From Pseudomonas tritici (GTDB taxonomy: Bacteria; Pseudomonadota; Gammaproteobacteria; Pseudomonadales; Pseudomonadaceae): 64,000 nt of DNA. The stretch spans positions 4,092,001-4,156,000 of the forward strand of contig NZ_CP077084.1 in assembly GCF_014268275.3 (NCBI RefSeq), written 5' to 3'. Positions 54,941 to 62,239 of this stretch are shown here, in pieces. The position numbers and the translations under genes were made by a program. Position 1 is the first letter of the stretch; the number at the start of each line of letters is the position of its first letter. The notes under the pieces are model-generated. The model was not told the DNA's origin and ran no database searches. It was given only the letters and a program-made list of their open reading frames with translations.

Positions 54941-56414
54941 GGCGCATGACCTCTTGAGGATTGACGGCAGACGCTTCGAGTACCTTGACGATGGCGCCCT
55001 TGTGGAACACTGCGACGCGGTCGCACATGCCGATGACTTCCGGCAATTCGGAGGAAATCATGATGATTGCGTAGCCCTGTTCGGTGAGGCTGCGCATCAG
55101 CGCGTAGATCTGCGCCTTGGCCCCCACGTCAATGCCACGGGTGGGTTCGTCGAACACCAGCACGTCGCAGTGGTGGTTGATCCAGCGGGCGATCACGACT
55201 TTCTGCTGGTTGCCGCCACTGAGGTTGAACACCCGGCTTTCGCTGCTCGGGGCTTTGATCGACAGCTGTTTCATCAGGCCTTCGACGCTCGCACATTCGC
55301 GGCTTTTGTCGATCAGGCCGGAGGCGTTCTGGTATTTGGGCAGGTTGTTCAGCGAGATGTTTTCGCGAATGCTGAAATCGGTGATCAGCCCTTCGCTCTT
55401 GCGGCTTTCCGGGAGCAGGCCGATCCCGTGGGCCAACGCTTGGGCCGGGTCATCGAGGGTGATTTTTTCACCGCGCAGCCACACCTCTTTGCTCACTGAC
55501 GGCAGCGCGCCCATCATGCCCAGGGCCAGTTCGGTACGGCCGGAGCCGACCAAGCCGGCAAAGCCGAGAATTTCGCCCTTGTGCAATTGGAAGCTGTTGT
55601 GGGGGCCGTTGCGCACCAACTGGATGTCCTTGACCTCCAGCAACAGCGGGCCGCGTGCGGTGGTCGGTTTGGGCGGAAAACTGCATTCCAGGCGACGGCC
55701 TACCATCATCTCGACCAGGCGGTCGATGTCGCTGTCGGCCACATCGGTGACGCCGACATTGCCGCCGTCACGCAGCACGCTGATGCGGTCGCACACCTGG
55801 AAAATCTCTTCCAGGTGATGCGAGATAAAAATCACCGCCACGCCCTGGCGCTTGAGTTCGCGCATGATCTCGAACAACAGCTCGGCTTCGCTGGGCGTAA
55901 GGGTTGCGGTGGGTTCATCAAGCACCAGCAGGCGCGCATCCAGGGCCAGGGCCTTGGCGATTTCGACAAACTGCTGCTCGGCCACGCTCAGGTGCTTGAC
56001 CGCGCATTGCAGGTCGATGGTCACGCCCAGGCGCTTGAACAAGGCCTCGCTGGCCTCGACCATCTCGCGCTTGCGCAGCAGGCCGAAGCGGTTGCTCAGC
56101 TCATGGCCGAGGAAGATGTTTTCCACCGCCGTGAGGTAGGGAATCAGGCTGAATTCCTGGAAAACGATACCGATACCGGCGGCAATCGCATCGCGATAGG
56201 TCGCGAACTGCTGCGCCTGGCCGTCGATCAGGATCTGGCCTTCGTCTTGATGCTCGACGCCGCCGAGGATCTTCATCAAGGTCGATTTGCCCGCGCCGTT
56301 TTCGCCGAGCAGGGCGTGGATTTCGCCGCGCTCGACTTGCAGGTTGATGGACTTGAGGGCTTGTACGCCCGGGTACCGCTTACAGATGTTTTCCAGCTTC
56401 AGAAGACTGCTCAT
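54906..56414 (-). CDS. Sugar ABC importer ATPase (RbsA type, duplicated)
   Basis: A 502-residue tandem ATPase. The first half has Walker [10 protein letters not shown] (about residues 37-45), LSVAEQQ in the signature position and [10 protein letters not shown]; the second half has [27 protein letters not shown] and [10 protein letters not shown]. This fused form is typical of the carbohydrate uptake transporter-2 family for monosaccharides and polyols. It is the second gene of the operon, 62 bp after the binding-protein gene. Confidence 0.92.
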   Translation of the reverse strand: MSSLLKLENICKRYPGVQALKSINLQVERGEIHALLGENGAGKSTLMKILGGVEHQDEGQILIDGQAQQFATYRDAIAAGIGIVFQEFSLIPYLTAVENIFLGHELSNRFGLLRKREMVEASEALFKRLGVTIDLQCAVKHLSVAEQQFVEIAKALALDARLLVLDEPTATLTPSEAELLFEIMRELKRQGVAVIFISHHLEEIFQVCDRISVLRDGGNVGVTDVADSDIDRLVEMMVGRRLECSFPPKPTTARGPLLLEVKDIQLVRNGPHNSFQLHKGEILGFAGLVGSGRTELALGMMGALPSVSKEVWLRGEKITLDDPAQALAHGIGLLPESRKSEGLITDFSIRENISLNNLPKYQNASGLIDKSRECASVEGLMKQLSIKAPSSESRVFNLSGGNQQKVVIARWINHHCDVLVFDEPTRGIDVGAKAQIYALMRSLTEQGYAIIMISSELPEVIGMCDRVAVFHKGAIVKVLEASAVNPQEVMRHATGGSSEYVH

Positions 56415-56476
56415 GCCGCGACCTCGTATTCAGAAGGAAACCTTAAGCCCCACGGCTGGCGTGGGGCCTGGGCGAT

Positions 56477-57400
56477 TTACCAGCTGAAATCCTTGGCTTT
56501 GGCCTGGTCGATCAGGGTGATGTCGACTGGAATGGTGGCCGGCACTTGCGAGCCCCACTTCTTCGCCAGGGCAATGCCCAGGGCGAGGCGGATCTGGTCG
56601 CGGGGGTATTGGGCCGAGGTTGCGATGAATTTGCTGCCGGGTTTCTGGATCGCCTTGATCGCCTCCGGCGCGCCGTCGACGCTGACCAGCTTCACGTCCA
56701 GGCCGCTGGCTTCGATGGCCGACAGAGCGCCGAGGGAGCCGTTGTCATTCACGCTGAAAATACCCTTGAGGGTGGGCTGGGCCTGCAGCATGTTCTCGGT
56801 GACGGTCAGTGCCTGGTCACGCTCCTGCTTGCCGTTCTGGATGCTGACAATCTTGATGTCCGGGTGCTTGGCCACCGCCTCTTTGCAACCGCGCACACGC
56901 TCCAGGATCGGCACCACGGCGATGCCATCTAGAATGGCGATATTGCCTTTGTTGCCAATGTTCTTGGCCAGGTATTCACAGGCCTGGAAGCCGGCGTCGA
57001 AGTTTTTCGAACCGACGAAAGAGTCGAGCGGGCCATCCGCCTGGGCGTCTACCGCGACAACCACCACACCGGCGGCGTGGGCAGATTTGACGGCCGACTG
57101 CACGCCCACCGAATCGGTGGGGTTGATCAGCAGGATATCGATGCCTTTTTGCAGCATGTCTTCGACGTCACTGACCTGCTTGGACACGTCATGGCGGGCG
57201 TCGGTGATGATCAATTTCGCGCCGATGGTTCCCCCGGCTTCTTCCAGGGCGTTTTTCATGGTGACGAAATAGGGGTTGTTGATTTCCTGGAAGGACGCGC
57301 CGATGCGGATCGGCTTGGCAGTGTCGGCAAACGCAGGGGAAGCGGTGCCGAGGGTGATGCTTACAGCCAATAAACACAGGGTTTTCGGAAGCATTTTCAT
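56477..57400 (-). CDS. Sugar ABC importer substrate-binding protein (RbsB type)
   Basis: A 307-residue periplasmic binding protein with signal peptide ending near AFAD (about residue 26). The type I binding fold shows in RIGASFQEINNPYFVTMKNALEE (about 32-54) and INPTDSVGVQSAVKSAHAAGVVVVAVD. RbsB-like proteins bind pentoses, hexoses or polyols. The start at 57400 (MKMLPKTLCLL) was chosen for the signal peptide; 42 upstream codons are not plausible. It opens the polyol operon, and a LacI-type palindrome lies 38 bp upstream. Confidence 0.9.
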   Translation of the reverse strand: MKMLPKTLCLLAVSITLGTASPAFADTAKPIRIGASFQEINNPYFVTMKNALEEAGGTIGAKLIITDARHDVSKQVSDVEDMLQKGIDILLINPTDSVGVQSAVKSAHAAGVVVVAVDAQADGPLDSFVGSKNFDAGFQACEYLAKNIGNKGNIAILDGIAVVPILERVRGCKEAVAKHPDIKIVSIQNGKQERDQALTVTENMLQAQPTLKGIFSVNDNGSLGALSAIEASGLDVKLVSVDGAPEAIKAIQKPGSKFIATSAQYPRDQIRLALGIALAKKWGSQVPATIPVDITLIDQAKAKDFSW

Positions 57401-57437
57401 GGCGTGGGTCTCTGTTTTGTTTTTATTTTTAGAGCAA

Positions 57438-57453
57438 ATGTTATCGTTAACAT
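57438..57453. promoter_or_regulatory. LacI-type operator upstream of the polyol operon
   Basis: ATGTTATCGTTAACAT is a 16-bp near-perfect palindrome with the CG centre typical of LacI-family sites; flanking GCAAA/TTTTGC extends the symmetry. It lies 38 bp before the binding-protein start and probably overlaps its promoter. Confidence 0.75.
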
Positions 57454-57543
57454 TTTGCGAGAAACTAGCAAGGAAATTAGGCGTGTGCAAGCCCCCACTG
57501 GTCGGTCGGGGTGGGATAACACTCAAGAGCGAACTCGGATAAG

Positions 57544-57630
57544 TGTGGGAACTGGCTTGCCTGCGATGGGATCACCTTGGTCTGGCTGAAGGACCGAGGC
57601 GTCTGCATCGCAGGCAAGCCAGCTCCCACA
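57544..57630. repeat. REPIN between the polyol operon and the hydroxylase gene
   Basis: TGTGGGAACTGGCTTGCCTG at the left and GCAGGCAAGCCAGCTCCCACA at the right form inverted ends of an 87-bp element; one base in the left arm differs from the family (GGGAAC for GGGAGC). The 318-bp gap around it (57401-57718) holds this repeat, the LacI operator and little else. Confidence 0.87.
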
Positions 57631-57718
57631 TTTGATTGGCCTTGCCTTCGAAAACTCGCACATTCCCCGCCACCAACTAAGCTCACGTTCTAACAATAAA
57701 AACACCGAGCTGCCCGCC

Positions 57719-58396
57719 ATGGCCCACCCCACCGAGACCTTTCGCGCCCGCTACCGCGCCAACGTCGCGCGCCACTACAACCCCTGGCTTCATGCCAGTT
57801 TCGTGTTCGGCTACGGCGTTGCCTGCATCGGCCTGGCGTGGTCATCCACCGCCCATCTATCCGCATTGCAATGGCTGACCGTGCCCGTGACGCTGGTGTT
57901 CTTCAACCTCTGCATCTACCTGGTGCACCGCCACCTCGGCCACCATAAACATGCCTTGACTCGTTTGTTCTACGCGCGCCACACCGGTGATCACCACAGC
58001 TTCTTCACCCCCGGCCACATGACGTTCGACAGCCCCAGGGACTGGCGCGTCATCCTGTTCCCGGCCTGGCTGATCGTGTTGCACAGCCTGGCAATCACCT
58101 TGCCCGCCTGGTGGCTGCTTCAGCAACTGAGCCCCAACGTCGCCGGGCTGTTCGCCGGGTGCATGATCCTTGGGTATTTACTTTACGAAGTGTTTCACGC
58201 CTGCGAGCACTTGCCCGCCAACCACCCGGTGGCGCGCCTGCCGTGGATCCGCCAGATGCACCGGCTGCACGCCCTGCATCACCGCCGTGAGCTGATGCAG
58301 GGGCGTAATTTCAATATCGTGCTTCCCCTGATGGACTACCTGTTCGGCACCCTGCACTGGGAACCGACTCCCCACAACAACCAGGAATCCACATGA
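57719..58396 (+). CDS. Membrane fatty-acid-hydroxylase-superfamily protein
   Basis: A 225-residue integral membrane protein with about four helices and the His clusters of the sterol desaturase/fatty acid hydroxylase family: HRHLGHH (70-76), HTGDHH (88-93) and HRLHALHH (181-188). These bind two irons and activate O2. The typical C-terminal NFNIVLPLMDYLFGTL follows. The substrate (a lipid or membrane-associated molecule) is unknown. The ATG at 57719 has only a weak ribosome binding site. The stop overlaps the next gene (ATGA), so both products likely act together. Confidence 0.8.
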   Translation: MAHPTETFRARYRANVARHYNPWLHASFVFGYGVACIGLAWSSTAHLSALQWLTVPVTLVFFNLCIYLVHRHLGHHKHALTRLFYARHTGDHHSFFTPGHMTFDSPRDWRVILFPAWLIVLHSLAITLPAWWLLQQLSPNVAGLFAGCMILGYLLYEVFHACEHLPANHPVARLPWIRQMHRLHALHHRRELMQGRNFNIVLPLMDYLFGTLHWEPTPHNNQEST

Positions 58397-59490
58397 GTAC
58401 CCGCCCAAGAAAACTGCGCCATCTGCTGTTTGTGCTGTTTCTGGCAGTGATCGCCTTTTTGCTGTTGATGCCGACCAGGGTGCAACCGGTGAATTGGACG
58501 CCGCCCAAGGCGCCCTCGATGAAAGACGGCCCCTACGCCGAGAACCAGCGCCTCAAGGGTGTGCAGAAAATCGGCGCCCAGGACATCACCGGGCCCGAGG
58601 CCTTGCTGCTGGATGCCCAGGGATTTTTGATCAGTGGCCTGCATGACGGACGCATCATCCGCACCTCGCCCGACAGCCGCAGCCTGGAAGTGCTGGCCAA
58701 TACCGGCGGGCGCCCCCTGGGCATGGCGCTACACCCGGATGGTCGCCTGATCATTGCCGATGGGATCAAGGGGCTGCTTGCACTGGATGCCCAACGCCAA
58801 CTCACCACCCTCAGCACCGGCGCCAATGACCTGCCGTTTGGCTTCACCGATGACGTTATCGTGGACGCCAGCGGACGTTATGCCTACTTCAGCGATGCAT
58901 CGAGTCGTTGGGGTTACGGACAGGACGGTGAAGCGGTGATCGAGCATGGCGGTGATGGTCGGCTGCTGCGCTATGACTTCAGCAACGGCAACACCGATGT
59001 GCTACTGGACCAGCTGCAATTCGCCAACGGCGTGGCGTTGGGTCCGAATGAAAGCTATGTGCTGGTGAATGAGACCGGCGCCTATCGCATCAGCCGTTAT
59101 TGGCTCAAAGGCGAACGAGCCGGCACCCATGATTTGTTCATCGACAACCTGCCCGGCCTGCCGGACAACCTCAGCTTCAACGGCAGGGACCGTTTCTGGG
59201 TGGCGCTGTACTCGCCGCGCAATCCACTGTTGGACAGCTTTGCCGGCTACCCCCTGCTGCGCAAGGTCATGGTAAGGGCGCTGCTGGTGGTGCCCAAACC
59301 CATCGAGCGCAAAGCTTTTGTGCTGGGGTTGGATACTGAGGGTAACGTCATCGCCAATCTGCAGGATGGCAGTGCTGGCAATTACTCGCCCATCACCACG
59401 GCCCGGGAGTATGGCAACTGGTTGTACCTGGGTTCGTTGAAAAGCACGAGCATGGCGCGCGTGCCATTGGCGCTGGCGTTGGCGCCCTGA
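58393..59490 (+). CDS. Membrane-anchored SMP-30/strictosidine-synthase-like beta-propeller
   Basis: A 365-residue protein with an N-terminal anchor (about 10-27) followed by a six-bladed propeller (GLHDGRIIRTSPDSRSLEVLANTGGRPLGMALHPDGRLIIADG, about 82-124; NLPGLPDNLSFNGRDRFWVALYSPRNP, about 252-278). This pattern is that of strictosidine-synthase/APMAP-like proteins, close to SMP-30 lactonases. The active site faces the periplasm. The ATG overlaps the hydroxylase stop. A lactonase or esterase activity on the hydroxylated product would be a reasonable guess, not shown. Confidence 0.8.
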   Translation: MSTRPRKLRHLLFVLFLAVIAFLLLMPTRVQPVNWTPPKAPSMKDGPYAENQRLKGVQKIGAQDITGPEALLLDAQGFLISGLHDGRIIRTSPDSRSLEVLANTGGRPLGMALHPDGRLIIADGIKGLLALDAQRQLTTLSTGANDLPFGFTDDVIVDASGRYAYFSDASSRWGYGQDGEAVIEHGGDGRLLRYDFSNGNTDVLLDQLQFANGVALGPNESYVLVNETGAYRISRYWLKGERAGTHDLFIDNLPGLPDNLSFNGRDRFWVALYSPRNPLLDSFAGYPLLRKVMVRALLVVPKPIERKAFVLGLDTEGNVIANLQDGSAGNYSPITTAREYGNWLYLGSLKSTSMARVPLALALAP

Positions 59491-59493
59491 CGC

Positions 59494-59528
59494 AAAAAGG
59501 GCACACAGGCGCTCGGCCTGTATGCCCT
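59494..59528 (-). terminator. Terminator of the PPC-domain gene
   Basis: AGGGCACACAGGC (59498-59510) pairs with GCCTGTATGCCCT (59516-59528), with one G-T type mismatch. On the minus strand it runs into TTTTT (59494-59498). It probably also ends the beta-propeller gene from the other side. Confidence 0.8.
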
Positions 59529-59550
59529 CATTGCTTGCGGCTACACGCGT

Positions 59551-61062
59551 TTAGCTCTTGGTGCTGCTGAGCAAGGTTTGCTTGCACAGGTGACCAAAGC
59601 TGACGAACTCGGTGTTTTCACCGCCGACGCCAATGCCTGGGTATTCCAGCACCTCCATACGCCACACGCCGTAGTTGAAGTCGGTACGCCAGGTGTTGTT
59701 GTAGCCCTGGGAGTAATCGACAAAGGTGGTCTGGAAGTCACCGGCGCACGTGCCCACGTTGATCGTGCCACCGGCTTGGCCGGAGCTGTCGGTCGCCGCC
59801 GAATACGCCTTGTAGACGATATTGCCGGTGTCCGGGTTGATGTGCTGGTCGAGATAAACAATCGGGTGCAGCCCCACCAGTGGCGCGCCGGTGCTGTCGG
59901 ACAGGTTCATTTTCCAGGTCAGGTTTCGATAAGCCTGGGTGGTCATGTAGCCGTAGCCCACATCAGACGCGGAATACGGGATGCGCAACACGTTGGCCTC
60001 GCCTTTCATATCCGGGTTGTCGACACGTGGGTTGGAACCAAAGGACAGGGTGTATTTACCCGTCGCGCTCCACGGCTCGTTCGGGTGCTGGTTCGGGCGC
60101 ACCCGCACCTTGACCACACCGCCCACACCCGGACTCGGGATCGACGTCGAGACGATATTGGCACCTACGGTGACCCACTGGCTGCCATCGAAGCGCTCAA
60201 GGATCCATTTGCCACGGGTGCTGCCGCTGGCGGCATCGGCCGACAGGGCAATGCCCACGCTCTGGCCACGCACGGCGGTGAAGTCGAAGTAATCGACATC
60301 ATCGAGGCTGTCGGCGTTGCCGCTGATGTAGTTCAGGGTGTCCGGCAGTTGAAAGGCCGTGTCCGGCGTGTCATTCGGTTCGAAGGCATCGATATTGGCA
60401 TTGACCGCCACACCGAACTGGAAGCTCGAACCCGAGACAGCCGCATTGGCTTCCATGAACCAGTAGTAGTCACCCGCCGGCAATACGCCGCTGAGGCTTT
60501 CGTCACCGGTACCGGGGTTATTGGAAGTGCCCAGCGGGATCGGATTGCCTTGGCCATCGTCCTGGAACAGGGTCAAGGACATGTCGGTACCGGCTGTCTG
60601 GCCGACCAGCAGCGCATTGATCCGGGCCGTCTGCGGCAGGTTGAAGTGGTAGCACAGCAGGTCACCGGTTTGCACACCATTGACCGTGTACAACTCATTC
60701 ACGTCCAGCGTGGTTTCACAGCCTTGGACCAGCGCCGCTTGCACGGCGGTGGCTGGCTGAGCGCCGGTTTTCTTGACCTGGGTTACCGGGGCAGGTGCGC
60801 TGTGGTCTTCCACCACCGAGTCGGCCTTGGCCTTCGCGGCGAACACCGGCTTTTTCAGTTGGGCGCCTGCGTTCAGTTGCTTTTTCAGCGCCGCCGAAGC
60901 CTTGGTGGCCGGGACTTTGCCAGCGGCTTTCAGGCTTTGCTTGATGTCAGGTTTAACGGCTTGCGCAGCGAGGTGAGGGTATTGCTCGGCCAGGGCAAAG
61001 GCCGAAACGAAGCAGGAGGCCGCCATGGCCGCGCCCAACATAAAGGCTTTTTTCGATTTCAT
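59551..61062 (-). CDS. Secreted protein with PPC-type beta domains
   Basis: A 503-residue exported protein: signal peptide (about residues 1-25, ending FALAEQ), an Ala/Lys-rich linker (about 27-110), then two beta-sandwich regions like bacterial pre-peptidase C-terminal (PPC) domains (DLLCYHFNLPQTARINALLVGQ ... GDYYWFMEA, about 135-205; DAFEPNDTPDTAFQLPDTLNYISGNADSLDDVDYFDFTA, about 226-264). No catalytic motif is visible. The final 130 residues (ASDVGYGYMTTQAYRNLTWKMNL onward) form another beta-rich part I do not recognise. Only one gene on its own transcript unit; function unknown, perhaps an adhesion or binding protein. Confidence 0.68.
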   Translation of the reverse strand: MKSKKAFMLGAAMAASCFVSAFALAEQYPHLAAQAVKPDIKQSLKAAGKVPATKASAALKKQLNAGAQLKKPVFAAKAKADSVVEDHSAPAPVTQVKKTGAQPATAVQAALVQGCETTLDVNELYTVNGVQTGDLLCYHFNLPQTARINALLVGQTAGTDMSLTLFQDDGQGNPIPLGTSNNPGTGDESLSGVLPAGDYYWFMEANAAVSGSSFQFGVAVNANIDAFEPNDTPDTAFQLPDTLNYISGNADSLDDVDYFDFTAVRGQSVGIALSADAASGSTRGKWILERFDGSQWVTVGANIVSTSIPSPGVGGVVKVRVRPNQHPNEPWSATGKYTLSFGSNPRVDNPDMKGEANVLRIPYSASDVGYGYMTTQAYRNLTWKMNLSDSTGAPLVGLHPIVYLDQHINPDTGNIVYKAYSAATDSSGQAGGTINVGTCAGDFQTTFVDYSQGYNNTWRTDFNYGVWRMEVLEYPGIGVGGENTEFVSFGHLCKQTLLSSTKS

Positions 61063-61094
61063 TTTTTATCCATCCATAGTTAAAAAGTGAAGCT

Positions 61095-61115
61095 CAGGTG
61101 ACATCCGGTCACCTG
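61095..61115 (-). terminator. Hairpin after the AttH-like gene
   Basis: CAGGTGAC (61095-61102) pairs with GTCACCTG (61108-61115), 8 bp with a 5-base loop. On the minus strand a T tract (CTTTTT) follows only 10 bases on, so termination is plausible but weak. Confidence 0.55.
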
Positions 61116-61174
61116 GGATGGAATCTAGCCAACAACTGTATGCATGTCCAGTATTTTTGCAGGGATCTTTTCGC

Positions 61175-62239
61175 CTAATACCCCGTCATCTCCAGATACC
61201 CCACCCCACCGTCAAACTGTACCGGCCCTTCCCAGTACGGAATACTCAGGTTCATCCAGGCGTTTGGGTTGACGGCCTGGGGGGTGATATCCAGCTGTTT
61301 TCCAGGAATTTTCAGCGACCAGCGTGTGGGAATCTTGCGGCCGTCAATGTCGGTGGTTTCCAGCGGTTTCAGCTCGATATCCGCGTTGTGCAGGGTTTGC
61401 GTACGCCCCTCGTGATCAATCCAAGTGCCGGTCATATACGACGCGCCATCGGTTTGTCGCACGCGGAACAGCATCAACTGCTCGCCCCGGTCCAGGTGCA
61501 GGGAGAACCAGTCCCAGCCGGTCTGGTTGGCGGTCAGCGGTTGGCTGCTCCACTCGCGGTCGAGCCAAGCCGGGCCAGTGACTTGGTACGCCTTGCCGTC
61601 GATGCTGACGCTGCCCTTGGCGCTGAAAAACGGCTGGCTGTAGTAGTACGACGCCTGGCCCTGGTCGGATTTGCGGCTGTAGCCGCCCTCGCCCTGCAGC
61701 ACCAACGGGCGGCTGGAAGTGAGGTGCAAGTCATAGGCGAATTGCGCGCCGTTGGCCTTGAGCTGCATGTCCGCCAACGCGCTCGCGGCACCGGGGCGGG
61801 TGGCGAAACTCCAGTCGTCAATCCAGGCGCAGAACGGCACCGCCTGGACGCCGGCCTGGCCGACCCCACCTCGGGCGTAGCGCTCCGCAGCATAGTGGTG
61901 GGTGGCGGAAGTGACAGCGGCGTGCCCAAGCCAAATGGTCGAGTCGTGCCAGCCCGCTTGCGTCGGCCCTGCCTTGAGGGCATTGCGAAACAACGTCCAT
62001 TGCACGCCGAATAGATTGCCTTGTTCATCCTTGAGGTTGGCGGTGACGTACCACCACTCAATGCGAAAGCCTGCGTGCGGGCCGTGGTCCTCGGGAAAGC
62101 TGAAGACCTTGCCGGGCACCACCTGGGCAAAATCCGCCGCGTCACTGCCCAACCCGGCAAAGCTCTCTTGCGGCTCTGGGACTTTGTCGCAAGCGCCCAG
62201 TAACAATAAAAACGCCCACAACAGGCACTTAATCTTCAT
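61175..62239 (-). CDS. AttH/CrtC-like lipocalin-domain lipoprotein
   Basis: A 354-residue lipoprotein with lipobox LGAC (Cys17). It has the two-barrel lipocalin-like fold of the AttH/hydroxyneurosporene-synthase (CrtC) family: FPEDHGPHAGFRIEWWYVTANLKD (about 48-71), IWLGHAAVTS and the conserved GPAWLDREWSSQPLTANQTGWDWFSLHLD (about 222-250). Such proteins are often encoded after ABC transporters of the FtsX/LolCE kind and may carry a lipid or hydrophobic ligand. The ATG at 62239 was preferred to a TTG two codons earlier; a GAGG lies 10 bases upstream. It overlaps the permease stop by 11 bp, so it is the end of that operon. Confidence 0.85.
   Translation of the reverse strand: MKIKCLLWAFLLLLGACDKVPEPQESFAGLGSDAADFAQVVPGKVFSFPEDHGPHAGFRIEWWYVTANLKDEQGNLFGVQWTLFRNALKAGPTQAGWHDSTIWLGHAAVTSATHHYAAERYARGGVGQAGVQAVPFCAWIDDWSFATRPGAASALADMQLKANGAQFAYDLHLTSSRPLVLQGEGGYSRKSDQGQASYYYSQPFFSAKGSVSIDGKAYQVTGPAWLDREWSSQPLTANQTGWDWFSLHLDRGEQLMLFRVRQTDGASYMTGTWIDHEGRTQTLHNADIELKPLETTDIDGRKIPTRWSLKIPGKQLDITPQAVNPNAWMNLSIPYWEGPVQFDGGVGYLEMTGY

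Noticed and set aside
59578..61083. 501-codon plus-strand ORF over the PPC protein
   Set aside because: Shadow; Arg/Gly/His-rich, whereas the minus frame has a signal peptide.
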